A stretch of 33,827 nucleotides of DNA. It comes from Bacillota bacterium. Lineage in GTDB: Bacteria; Bacillota; Clostridia; Christensenellales; Pumilibacteraceae. Below are positions 7,651-14,694 of the stretch, piece by piece; the stretch's first letter is position 1, and the number at the start of each line of letters is the position of its first letter. Location of the stretch: contig WQYM01000005.1 of the NCBI GenBank assembly GCA_009781235.1, positions 1 to 33,827 on the forward strand, in the 5' to 3' direction. The notes beneath the pieces were generated by a model that was given only the letters and a program-made list of their open reading frames with translations, searched no databases and had not been told where the DNA came from. The translations under genes and the position numbers were made by a program.

Positions 7651-7690
7651 CGCTTTTTACTTTTAAGTTTTCATTTTTCACTCTTCACTT
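7636..7690. repeat. Degenerate heptamer array plus conserved core at the 3' end of pyrH
   Basis: On the minus strand, units AGTGAAG, AGTGAAA, AATGAAA, ACTTAAA and AGTAAAA start at the pyrH stop. They lead into GCGAGGGATAAGTG and, further on, ATTCTTTCTTTTGTTCC. The same GATAAGTG...TTCTTTTGTTCC core follows other heptamer arrays at 16382-16430 and 29676-29720. Confidence 0.7.
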
Positions 7691-8396
7691 AACTCCCCTC
7701 TCCCCGAATCACCGTGCCGACCTTTTCGCCCATGGCCGCCCTGTACAGGCTGTCGCCCTCCATTAGGCCGAACGCAATAATCGGGATGTTGTTTTCCTTA
7801 CACATGGTTATCGCCGTCATGTCCATGAGCGCCAGCTCCTTATTCATGACCTCCATATAGGTGGCAGACTCGAGCTTTTTGGCGCCGGGATTGCGTTTGG
7901 GGTCGGCGTCATATAAGCCGTCCACATTTTTTGCCATCAAAAGTACGTCCGCCTTAATTTCCGCCGCGCGCAACGCCGCGCCGCTGTCGGTGGAAAAATA
8001 CGGGTTGCCCGTGCCGCACGCAAAAATCACGATGCGGTTTTCTTCAAAGTGGCGCAGGGCTTTGCGCAAAATGTAGGGCTCGGCAACCGCAGGAATCGAT
8101 AATGCCGTCTGCACCCTACTGGGGACGCCTTTTTTTTCAATCGCGTCTTGCAACGCAAGCGCGTTCATGATGGTGGCAAGCATGCCCATGTGGTCCGCCG
8201 TTACGCGGTCCATGTTGATTCCCTGGCGCCCGCGCCAAAAATTGCCCCCGCCCACGACGACCGCGATTTGCACGCCCTTGCCGTGCAGTTTTACAAGCTG
8301 GCTTACGACGTGCTCGACCTTAGCGGGCCCGATGGCGTTTTTGGTCCCGTCCGCCAGCGCCTCTCCGCTGATTTTAAGTACGATCCGTTTGTACAT
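7689..8396 (-). CDS. pyrH: UMP kinase
   Basis: UMP kinase (235 aa) phosphorylates UMP to UDP with ATP in pyrimidine nucleotide synthesis. It is of the bacterial amino-acid-kinase fold. Motifs are YKRIVLKISGEAL at the N-terminus (phosphate-binding Lys), VVGGGNFWRG, DHMGMLATIMNALALQDA (UMP binding), ACGTGNPYFSTDSGAALRA and DVLLMAKNVDGLYDADPK. The start at MYKRIV is preceded by GGAGGTG 6-7 nt upstream, and a longer in-frame start would lie in repeats. It follows tsf as in other Bacillota, but a terminator and about 220 bp of repeats separate the two. Its promoter is therefore unclear. The stop abuts a heptamer array. Confidence 0.97.
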   Translation of the reverse strand: MYKRIVLKISGEALADGTKNAIGPAKVEHVVSQLVKLHGKGVQIAVVVGGGNFWRGRQGINMDRVTADHMGMLATIMNALALQDAIEKKGVPSRVQTALSIPAVAEPYILRKALRHFEENRIVIFACGTGNPYFSTDSGAALRAAEIKADVLLMAKNVDGLYDADPKRNPGAKKLESATYMEVMNKELALMDMTAITMCKENNIPIIAFGLMEGDSLYRAAMGEKVGTVIRGEGS

Positions 8397-8410
8397 GTTA
8401 CACCTCCAAT

Positions 8411-8541
8411 TCGTAGGGGTCGGAGCCTGCACCGACCCAATACAATATGCTTTGACGAAATCCTCGGGTCGGTGCAGGCCCCGACCCCTACGATTGCATC
8501 AAACACACCCAACCGTAGGGGCGGGGACCTGCACCCGCCCG
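8411..8541. repeat. REP-like pair (28-bp inverted repeats) and third half-copy upstream of pyrH
   Basis: Arms 8411-8438 and 8466-8493 are near-perfect inverted repeats beginning TCGTAGGGGTCGG and ending ACCCCTACGA, with 27 bp between them. A third unit (8513-8541, CCGTAGGGGCGGGGACC) follows. Each unit has the REP form, with GTAG at the 5' side of an imperfect palindrome. The array fills the tsf-pyrH gap. Confidence 0.85.
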
Positions 8542-8578
8542 TCTAACGCTTTTTTTCGGGAGGGATTTGTTAGTCCCG

Positions 8579-8609
8579 TAAAAAAAGGAACGGCAAAGCC
8601 TGTTCCTTC
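8579..8609 (-). terminator. Rho-independent terminator of tsf
   Basis: On the minus strand, AAGGAAC(A)GGC-TTT-GCC-GTTCCTT forms a strong stem followed by at least six T. It lies 11 bp after the tsf stop codon and ends the rpsB-tsf unit before the repeats and pyrH. Confidence 0.85.
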
Positions 8610-8619
8610 TTTTTTAAGA

Positions 8620-9549
8620 TTATTTTACTTGCATTTTGGCGACTTCTTCGGCGAGGTTGTCGCTCTTTTTTTCTAAGCCCTCGCCCATAATGAATTTAGA
8701 GAAACGGACAATTTTGATGTCGCAACCGAACTTCTTGGCGTTTTGAGCCACAAAAGCGCCGACCGTCAAGCTCGCGTCTTTAACGTATTCCTGCTCAACC
8801 AAACAGACTTCCTTTATAAACTTTTTAATCTTGCCGCCCGCCATCTTTTCTAAAATAGCCTCGGGCTTACTCTTGTTGGCGGGGTCGTTGGCAAGTTGCG
8901 CCTTGATAATCTCTTTTTCCTTGTCGATTTCGGATTGCGGCACCTCCGACTCATACACATATTTGGGCGAAATCGCGGCGATATGCATCGCGATATCGTG
9001 GCACATCGTAATAAACTCGGAATTTGCATTTAAGCATTGGCTCGTCTCCACCTCGAGTAGGACGCCGATTTTGCCGCCCATGTGGATGTAGGATTCCTCC
9101 CGCCCCAAGGCGATTTGTTGACGGACAAAGCGGCGAAGCGACAGCTTTTCGCCGATGGAGGCCGTGGCCGCCGTAATCAGCTCCGCCACCGTGCCGCCCT
9201 CCGCCGCTGCCGAGAGTAGCGCGTCTAAATCGGCGGGGTCGGCGGAAACAACCGCCGCGGCAACGTCGCCGCAAAGCTTTTGAAACGCCGGCGATTTGCC
9301 CACGAAGTCCGATTCGCAATTGAGCTCACAGAGTGCGCCGATTTTGCCGTTTGCCGACACGGCCGAGGCGACCGCGCCCTCGGAAGCGATGCGCCCCGCC
9401 TTTTTAGCGACGACGCTGATGCCCTGTTCTCTTAAGAACTCGCCCGCCTTTTCCATGTCCCCGTCTGTCGCGGTGAGGGCCTTTTTGCAGTCCATCATGC
9501 CCGCTCCGGTAATCTCGCGTAATTTTGCTACGTCTTGTGCTGTAAACAT
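8620..9549 (-). CDS. tsf: Elongation factor Ts
   Basis: EF-Ts (309 aa) catalyses GDP release from EF-Tu. The N-terminal UBA-like domain (FTAQDVAKLREITGAGMMDCKKAL) and the TDGDMEKAGEFLREQGI segment that contacts EF-Tu are intact, as are two core domains (CELNCESDFVGKS, LLEVETSQCLN). AGGAG about 11 nt upstream supports the ATG. The gene is downstream of rpsB but separated from it by an unusual small membrane-protein gene. A clear terminator follows. Confidence 0.97.
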   Translation of the reverse strand: MFTAQDVAKLREITGAGMMDCKKALTATDGDMEKAGEFLREQGISVVAKKAGRIASEGAVASAVSANGKIGALCELNCESDFVGKSPAFQKLCGDVAAAVVSADPADLDALLSAAAEGGTVAELITAATASIGEKLSLRRFVRQQIALGREESYIHMGGKIGVLLEVETSQCLNANSEFITMCHDIAMHIAAISPKYVYESEVPQSEIDKEKEIIKAQLANDPANKSKPEAILEKMAGGKIKKFIKEVCLVEQEYVKDASLTVGAFVAQNAKKFGCDIKIVRFSKFIMGEGLEKKSDNLAEEVAKMQVK

Positions 9550-9613
9550 TTTGTTTTGATTCTCCTGTTTCTGATTTGATTATTTGTATTTCTTGTTTTA
9601 TTTATTTGAACAA

Positions 9614-10060
9614 TTAACAACAAGGGTTGCACGGCGCGCACGGATTGCACGGCGCGCACGGGGCGCAATCCTTGTCGATTTTAAATATCATACTGCTTAA
9701 AACAACTACAAAAGCAAATGAGATATGAATAAAAATGTTATCGTAGTAGTGTGAATCTATCACTTGAACAAGCCAAGGAAAAAACCAAAACACCGATAAA
9801 AGTAAGACGATGCAGACATATTTAATAATCTTGATGGTGAGGCTGCTCTTTTTAAACGGAGATATACTTAAGGCCGAAAAAATATTCAGCATGATGCACG
9901 GCGCATAAACCGGGGCAAACCAAAGATAATAAGTCCAAACAGGAATATCTGTAATAATGCCCATTAAAACCACATGCGTTACCATGACTGCCGCCATACA
10001 TAATTGCAAAATATTGACACGTTCCGGTTTTCTGTTTGACAAGTTTATCCCCCACCTCAT
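9614..10060 (-). CDS. Hypothetical four-helix membrane protein with Cys-Pro-Cys tail
   Basis: Not recognised. 148 aa with about four TM segments (VNILQLCMAAVMVTHVVLMG, TYYLWFAPVYAPCIMLNIF, IIKYVCIVLLLSVFWFFPWL, IHISFAFVVVLSSMIF). The C-terminal tail DCAPCAPCNPCAPCNPCC has eight cysteines in 18 residues. The tail is encoded by a short tandem DNA repeat (GCACGGCGCGCACGG units, 9625-9665). It could bind metal or an Fe-S cluster, or it could be repeat expansion without function. The gene is inserted between rpsB and tsf, which are normally adjacent. The ATG has no Shine-Dalgarno site. A TTG at 10042, preceded by GAGGTGGGGG, is an alternative start and would remove six residues. Confidence 0.6.
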   Translation of the reverse strand: MRWGINLSNRKPERVNILQLCMAAVMVTHVVLMGIITDIPVWTYYLWFAPVYAPCIMLNIFSALSISPFKKSSLTIKIIKYVCIVLLLSVFWFFPWLVQVIDSHYYDNIFIHISFAFVVVLSSMIFKIDKDCAPCAPCNPCAPCNPCC

Positions 10061-10134
10061 TTCATTGCCGATTCACATTCGAAATTCGAGAAAATGCGTA
10101 CCGCACTGTGAACCATCTAAGGATAATTACCGTA

Positions 10135-11088
10135 TTATTCCTCGTCTTCGGTTTCCAGCGCTTCCGCTACCGAAACGGCTTCCTCTTGTTCGGCGGCCTC
10201 TTGGACTTCGGCCTCGCTAAAGGCCTCTTGGGCGGCCGCGATGATCTCGCCCTCAGCGTCGTTCGAGCCCTCGTCGGCATCTTCGAAGCCGGGTACAAAA
10301 TCGTCCCCGTCTACGGCGTCGGCCATATTTAATGCGGCAGCGGCCGCGGCGGATTCGGCCAAAATCTGCGCCTCGATTTCGCGGCGTTTGGCTAAGCCTT
10401 CCTCACCCTCGCGCGCCTCGATAACCGCGTCCGCCATCGCGCCCGCAATCAATTTGATCGCGCGGATTGCGTCGTCGTTGCCCGGGATTACGTAGTCTAC
10501 CTCGTCGGGGTCGCAGTTGGTGTCCACGATGCCGACAATCGGAATCTTTAATTTGCGCGCCTCGGCGACGGCCAAATGCTCTTTTTTGGGGTCTACCACA
10601 AACAGCGCGCCGGGGAGCACGCGCATTTCCTTAATCCCGCCTAAATTTTCCTCTAAGCCGTCGCGCTCCGCCTTTAATTTCATGACCTCTTTTTTGGGGA
10701 GAAGGCTAAACTCGTTCATTTTCTCCATCATGTTGAGCTTGTTCATGCGCTCGATGCGGGAGCGGATGGTCGTAAAGTTGGTTAAAGTGCCGCCGAGCCA
10801 GCGGGAGCGGACAAAGTACATGCCGCATTTGACGGCTTCGGCCGCGATGGCCTCTTGCGCCTGCTTTTTGGTGCCGACGAATAAAATCGACTTGCCGGAC
10901 GCGGCGACGTCGCGCACAAAGTTGTACGCCTCGTCAATCAGCACTACCGTTTTTTCTAAGTTGATAATGTAGATGTCGTTGCGAGCGGTGTAGATATACT
11001 TTTTCATCTTGGGGTTCCACTTGCGCGTGGGGTGGCCAAAATGCACGCCCGCCTCAAGCAGTTGCTTCATCGAAATGATGTTTGCCAT
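10135..11088 (-). CDS. rpsB: 30S ribosomal protein S2 with long acidic tail
   Basis: S2 (317 aa) is required for 30S assembly and binding of S1-type proteins. The family core is present: [26 protein letters not shown], the coiled-coil region around [20 protein letters not shown], and [25 protein letters not shown], then [14 protein letters not shown]. The normal protein is about 230-260 aa. Here roughly 70-80 extra residues form an Ala/Glu/Asp-rich tail ([13 protein letters not shown] to ETEDEE). The start has CAGGAGA 8 nt upstream. A strong extended -10 promoter lies about 190 bp upstream. Confidence 0.96.
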   Translation of the reverse strand: MANIISMKQLLEAGVHFGHPTRKWNPKMKKYIYTARNDIYIINLEKTVVLIDEAYNFVRDVAASGKSILFVGTKKQAQEAIAAEAVKCGMYFVRSRWLGGTLTNFTTIRSRIERMNKLNMMEKMNEFSLLPKKEVMKLKAERDGLEENLGGIKEMRVLPGALFVVDPKKEHLAVAEARKLKIPIVGIVDTNCDPDEVDYVIPGNDDAIRAIKLIAGAMADAVIEAREGEEGLAKRREIEAQILAESAAAAAALNMADAVDGDDFVPGFEDADEGSNDAEGEIIAAAQEAFSEAEVQEAAEQEEAVSVAEALETEDEE

Positions 11089-11109
11089 GGTTTAATTTCT
11101 CCTGTTTCT

Positions 11110-11137
11110 CGGGATCGCCCGCTTTGCGGGTACGTCC
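11110..11137 (-). promoter_or_regulatory. Leader hairpin just upstream of the rpsB ribosome-binding site
   Basis: On the minus strand GGGA-cgta-CCCGC-AAA-GCGGG-cga-TCCC folds into a two-part hairpin. It ends about 7 nt before the CAGGAGA of rpsB. Ribosomal protein leaders often carry autoregulatory structures. I did not recognise a named family, so function is inferred from position only. Confidence 0.4.
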
Positions 11138-11280
11138 CTATCCTCCCCGCGCTTATTTGGTATTGCCGCAAAAAAATTTACGGCGAAAACCTGCCTGCCC
11201 TTTACACGTCCGGCATGAAAAATTTACCTGACGCAACAGAAAAGACAGATCCGCAACGGGTGCGAATTTTGAACAACCGA

Positions 11281-11309
11281 ATTATAGCACAGAATTTTTG
11301 AATATGCAA
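11281..11309 (-). promoter_or_regulatory. rpsB promoter (extended -10)
   Basis: -10 TATAAT (11281-11286) has TGC directly upstream (extended -10). The spacer is 17 bp and the -35 TTGCAT (11304-11309). Transcription would start near 11274, giving a leader of about 185 nt. Confidence 0.8.
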
Positions 11310-11342
11310 CCGAATTGCAACGGTATTTTTTTTGTTTTAAAT

Positions 11343-11400
11343 ATTGTCAGGGGGACGGTGGTGTTGACAATATTGTCACTACCACCGTCCCCCTGACAAT
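11343..11400. repeat. 58-bp palindrome at the 3' end of the transposase gene
   Basis: Two 29-bp arms beginning ATTGTCAGGGGGACGGTGGT and ending in the reverse complement, with two mismatches. It overlaps the last base of the transposase stop codon. It is almost identical to the perfect palindrome at 12202-12259 on the other side of the gene. Confidence 0.95.
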
Positions 11401-12152
11401 TATTCTCTAAGCATGTTTCTTAGCTTTTCCCTGCTGACCCCAAGTAACACGGCGATGTCCCTAATGCTTGCGCCGCTTCTGTCTTTCAACTCCTCGACAA
11501 GCTTTCTTACCTGATTGACGTTCATGTTTCTTCCCGGAGTAATCTTGTAATCCTTGTTAAGCTCTAAAAAAACTTTCTCACAGTCTTCGTACTCTTTATC
11601 ATCGTGCTCAAGCCAACTTGTATCGGTTCTCTCCCCCATAATCGCCGTTATATTTTCAGGAGCAATATCATAAAAGATTGCTGCTTCGTCAAAATCGACA
11701 ATTCCCGTCCTTCTTAAATAGTTCGAGTAACTCGAAAACGGATAGTCCTCCGCTTTCTTAACCATTCCGGCTTTCAACGGATTATTCTGTATGTATGCCA
11801 TGCAATAAACCAACTGTCGTTCGCTTCGAATCATCTCACTCTTAAACCTATCTCTAAAAACGTACCCAACTCTGTTATTGATTCTATTGTAGTATCTCGC
11901 ATAATCCGCGTTCACGCGCTTAAAATACAAGGCCAATTCCTGCGCGTCAACAACGCTCAGTAAAATATGCGCGTGGTTTCCCATGACGCAAAACGCAAGT
12001 ATCTTTGCGGGATAATGAATCTTATTCTCTCGCAAGCAAGTCAAATAAAACCCCTTGCAGTGGTCATCGGGAAAAACAAATTCTTTCCCAATCCCCTGCA
12101 CCATCACGTGATAGTATTTTCCGTCTAAATCTTTTCTCGCTATCCTTGGCAT
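11400..12152 (-). CDS. REP-associated tyrosine transposase (RAYT, Y1_Tnp/IS200-like)
   Basis: This 250-aa single-strand transposase carries the HUH motif in GNHAHILL (H60, H62) and a catalytic Tyr in YIQNNPLKAG (Y120). The family N-terminus MPRIARKDLDGKYYHVMVQG and GYVFRDRFKSEMI are also present. Such enzymes nick and join one DNA strand at hairpin ends. Residues about 195-250 form a helix-turn-helix-like end (ASIRDIAVLLGVSREKLRNML). Two 58-bp palindromes bracket the gene, and related palindromes occur elsewhere in the window. This makes it a candidate mobiliser of the local REP-type repeats. The ATG lies 6 nt after a -10 box and has no Shine-Dalgarno site, so the mRNA is probably leaderless. 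Confidence 0.92.
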   Translation of the reverse strand: MPRIARKDLDGKYYHVMVQGIGKEFVFPDDHCKGFYLTCLRENKIHYPAKILAFCVMGNHAHILLSVVDAQELALYFKRVNADYARYYNRINNRVGYVFRDRFKSEMIRSERQLVYCMAYIQNNPLKAGMVKKAEDYPFSSYSNYLRRTGIVDFDEAAIFYDIAPENITAIMGERTDTSWLEHDDKEYEDCEKVFLELNKDYKITPGRNMNVNQVRKLVEELKDRSGASIRDIAVLLGVSREKLRNMLRE

Positions 12153-12158
12153 ATCGAC

Positions 12159-12187
12159 ATAATATCACAATTTATTCGGTCTGTCAA
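12159..12187 (-). promoter_or_regulatory. Transposase promoter, leaderless arrangement
   Basis: -35 TTGACA (12182-12187), 17-bp spacer, -10 TATTAT (12159-12164), then GTCGAT and the ATG. The expected +1 coincides with the A of ATG. No Shine-Dalgarno site is present. Confidence 0.75.
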
Positions 12188-12201
12188 CTATTTTTTGCAA
12201 T

Positions 12202-12259
12202 ATTGTCAGGGGGACGGTGGTAGTGACAATATTGTCACTACCACCGTCCCCCTGACAAT
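12202..12259. repeat. Perfect 58-bp palindrome between the transposase and the BspA-like gene
   Basis: Two exact 29-bp arms starting ATTGTCAGGGGGACGGTGGT. It lies 5 bp after the stop codon of the BspA-like gene (minus strand) and upstream of the transposase promoter. It could form a cruciform or a strong RNA hairpin. No U-tract follows on the minus strand, so a dedicated terminator role is doubtful. Confidence 0.97.
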
Positions 12260-12264
12260 AATTT

Positions 12265-14556
12265 TTACGGCCAGACTGCGGGCAGATCCGTTGCCGGGTC
12301 GTAATGCCAATGCCGGCCGTCCGCGACGGGGGCTTCGGAATAGTAATATACCGTCGCATTTTCAAGTCCCGGATTTTGCGCTTTGGCTATGGCATCCCAA
12401 GCCCCGGCTCCTGTGCCGCCGTAATACACGGCTTGCAGGTCAAAGTTAAACGCATCCAGCCCGATGAGCGTCACGGAAGCCGGTATCACAATGCTTATAA
12501 TGCCCGTGATCAAAAAAGCCCCTTGGCCGATATACTTTAAGCCCTCCGGCAACGTTACGCTCTTTAATTGGGAACAACTTTCAAATGCGTTTATGCCGAT
12601 AAACTCAACGGAATCCGGGAACGTGACGCGCTCTAAAAACCGGCAGCCCATAAAGGCCTCGGGGCAGATACCCCGCGTCGTGTCTTTCAGCGCGGCATGT
12701 AACATGTCCTGATCCGCAGCCGTCGGCCCTACCGCCCAATTGCTTAAATACCGAATACCGGCGACGGTTTCGTATTCCAGCTTAGTGCAGCCCTCAAAAC
12801 TCATGCCGCCGATTTCCGACACGCTGTCGGAAATCGTGATATTGATTAGCGAGCTGCAATTGAAAAACACGCAGTACCCGATGCTTATTGCACCGTTTAT
12901 CGTGATGTCCGTAATGGACGCGCAGCCGTAGAACGCGTAATCGCGGATACTGCCGCCGGTAACGGTTACCGATTTAAGCGACGCCGGAACCGAGGAATTT
13001 TGGTTGTTGTAGTTTGTCTCGCCGAAGATATACCCGAAATTGGTATTGCTTGTCGTCCACTTTGGGCCTGAACCAACAAACGGTAAGATGAGGCCCGTAA
13101 GCCCGTCGCAGCCCATGAATGCACCCAAATTAACGCTTTCAACACCGGAAGGAACCGTAAGGCTTAAAAGAGAACGGCAGCCCCAAAACGCGTACTCCCC
13201 GATGCTTCGCAAGCCGTCCGGCAGCGTAATGCTTTCTAAACTTTCGCAGCCCCAAAACGCAAAATCGCCGATGCTTGTCACGGAGGACGGTATTGTGACG
13301 CTCTTAAGCCGGCCCCAACCGGCAAACTCAAAGTCCCGGATACTTGCCGTGCCGCCCGGGATGACTGCGGTTTCCGGGTCTAGCTGCTGCGAGCTCTTGA
13401 GGCGCCCGAGCTCTCCCAGCACGGTTCCCTTGAGCACCGAACCGCCGGACACGTTGACCGGATAAAATACCCCGTTGCCGCTTTTCGCCATTTCCGCGTA
13501 AACGTCGCTCGCCGCGCTTTTGTCGGCTTCGGCGATACCGGAGTCGAAAACGCCCATGGCGGATAGCGTGACGCCGTCCGCCGCCATCGCCTTAATAGGC
13601 TCTAAAAACGCCCGATCGGCTTCGGCGGGGTACGGCCCCATACAGTTCATAAAAATAATATGTCTCTTGCAGGTCGGGATAATTTCATCCATGAACGTTT
13701 GCGCAGCGGCCGTCGCGGCGCCGTACACGCGGCCTTGCGTGGTGGCGATGCCGTTAATCGCGTCGTTAATCAAGACGGCGGCGCCCACCCTAGTTACCCC
13801 GGTCAATTCAAGCCGCTGCGTCGCGGTGGTGGCAAACGAAATAATCCCGACATAGTGGTTTTCGCCCATAGCGCTGACGGCCGTTTTCACGGCCTCGGCC
13901 TCCGCCCAAAGCCGGCTGCCAATCATAGTCGAGTCATACGGCCTCATGCCTGCCGTGGCATACGGTATGGCAGGCAGGCACATGGTAGTCGACGCGCCGA
14001 GCACAAACAACACCACCGTAGCATCCGCAAGTTTTTTTTCCTCTGCTTCTAATGCCGTCAGCGCTTCGGCGACGCCCGCGATGTTTTTTGCGTCCGCGCT
14101 AAGCCCGTCATAGCTGGAGCGCGCCGCAACGACTTTATCCCGGTACATCGGCATGGGCAAAAATGCATCGGCAGCGGCGGCCAGCGCGATAAACGCTCCC
14201 GCGGCGCTGACAGAGGGCCCTGGCACCCACTTTGCGTAAACGCTTACGGAGTCCGCGCCGTCGGGGATATCGGAAAAGCCGGTAAACGCCCGCCGAAACT
14301 CTACTTCGAAATACCAGCCGTCAAACAAATAACCCTCTTTTTGCGGGTTTTCCGGCATCGCCGTTCCGGGCTTTACCTCTACCGTTTGATAGATTTCGCC
14401 GCCTGAGATAAAGGTTACGGAAATTTGCTTGCCCGGCGGGTTATCCGGCGGTTTGCCCGTCCCGTCTTCCCCACCGCCCTTGATGCACGCCGCAAAACTA
14501 AACGCGCACAGCAACGCCGCCGCTATGATAACCGCGAGTTTGTTTATGCTTTTCAT
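12265..14556 (-). CDS. BspA-like leucine-rich-repeat lipoprotein with InlB B-repeat and degenerate vWA domain
   Basis: 763 aa from MKSINK. A lipoprotein signal peptide ends in AFSFAAC (Cys 24). Next come an InlB B-repeat (VTFISGGEIYQTVEVKPGTA to YAKW, about 45-110) and a von Willebrand A-like domain (about 180-365). At least eight BspA-type LRR_5 repeats (SVTIPSSVTSIGDFAFWGC, SITLPDGLRSIGEYAFWGC) and a C-terminal tail complete it. In the vWA part the MIDAS DxSxS is GASTT and the later Asp is lost (FMNCMG), so metal binding is doubtful. Such proteins are surface adhesins or host-interaction factors; the ligand here is unknown. This start was chosen because the signal peptide begins there and a consensus promoter places +1 at its first base. 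Confidence 0.85.
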   Translation of the reverse strand: MKSINKLAVIIAAALLCAFSFAACIKGGGEDGTGKPPDNPPGKQISVTFISGGEIYQTVEVKPGTAMPENPQKEGYLFDGWYFEVEFRRAFTGFSDIPDGADSVSVYAKWVPGPSVSAAGAFIALAAAADAFLPMPMYRDKVVAARSSYDGLSADAKNIAGVAEALTALEAEEKKLADATVVLFVLGASTTMCLPAIPYATAGMRPYDSTMIGSRLWAEAEAVKTAVSAMGENHYVGIISFATTATQRLELTGVTRVGAAVLINDAINGIATTQGRVYGAATAAAQTFMDEIIPTCKRHIIFMNCMGPYPAEADRAFLEPIKAMAADGVTLSAMGVFDSGIAEADKSAASDVYAEMAKSGNGVFYPVNVSGGSVLKGTVLGELGRLKSSQQLDPETAVIPGGTASIRDFEFAGWGRLKSVTIPSSVTSIGDFAFWGCESLESITLPDGLRSIGEYAFWGCRSLLSLTVPSGVESVNLGAFMGCDGLTGLILPFVGSGPKWTTSNTNFGYIFGETNYNNQNSSVPASLKSVTVTGGSIRDYAFYGCASITDITINGAISIGYCVFFNCSSLINITISDSVSEIGGMSFEGCTKLEYETVAGIRYLSNWAVGPTAADQDMLHAALKDTTRGICPEAFMGCRFLERVTFPDSVEFIGINAFESCSQLKSVTLPEGLKYIGQGAFLITGIISIVIPASVTLIGLDAFNFDLQAVYYGGTGAGAWDAIAKAQNPGLENATVYYYSEAPVADGRHWHYDPATDLPAVWP

Positions 14557-14562
14557 ATACAT

Positions 14563-14591
14563 ATTTTACTACGATTGCGGCCGGCTGTCAA
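14563..14591 (-). promoter_or_regulatory. Promoter of the BspA-like gene, leaderless arrangement
   Basis: -35 TTGACA (14586-14591), spacer 17 bp, -10 TAAAAT (14563-14568). Six bases separate the -10 box from the ATG of MKSINK. An ATG two codons upstream would lie before the transcription start. Confidence 0.75.
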
Positions 14592-14609
14592 CCGAATACG
14601 AGATTTCAT

Positions 14610-14638
14610 TTGCTTTTTATGATATTATTTGCTATACT
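14610..14638 (+). promoter_or_regulatory. Promoter of the MATE gene (extended -10)
   Basis: -35 TTGCTT (14610-14615), spacer 17 bp, TGC extension and -10 TATACT (14633-14638). It is divergent from the BspA-like promoter, and the two -35 boxes are about 19 bp apart. Transcription would start near 14645, which rules out coding starts before this point. Confidence 0.7.
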
Positions 14639-14694
14639 GCAAAAAACGGAGAAATCGTACGAAAGACCCTACACAGCAACAGAATATCGCCGAC

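Larger units (their letters stand above)
11343..12259. mobile_element. RAYT gene with flanking palindromes (putative transposable unit)
   Basis: The unit runs from palindrome 11343-11400 through the transposase and its promoter to palindrome 12202-12259. Both palindromes are 58 bp and nearly identical, which is the arrangement expected of a RAYT locus bounded by its own REP/BIME sequences. No target-site duplication is visible, as expected for HUH enzymes. Confidence 0.75.

Noticed and set aside
7125-7766. Plus-strand ORF of 213 codons
   Set aside because: It is made of REP and GC-rich core repeats, has no ribosome-binding site and overlaps the end of pyrH.
14629-14694. Upstream extension of the MATE protein (MLYCKK start)
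   Set aside because: This ATG lies inside the promoter -10 region, so it would not be transcribed.
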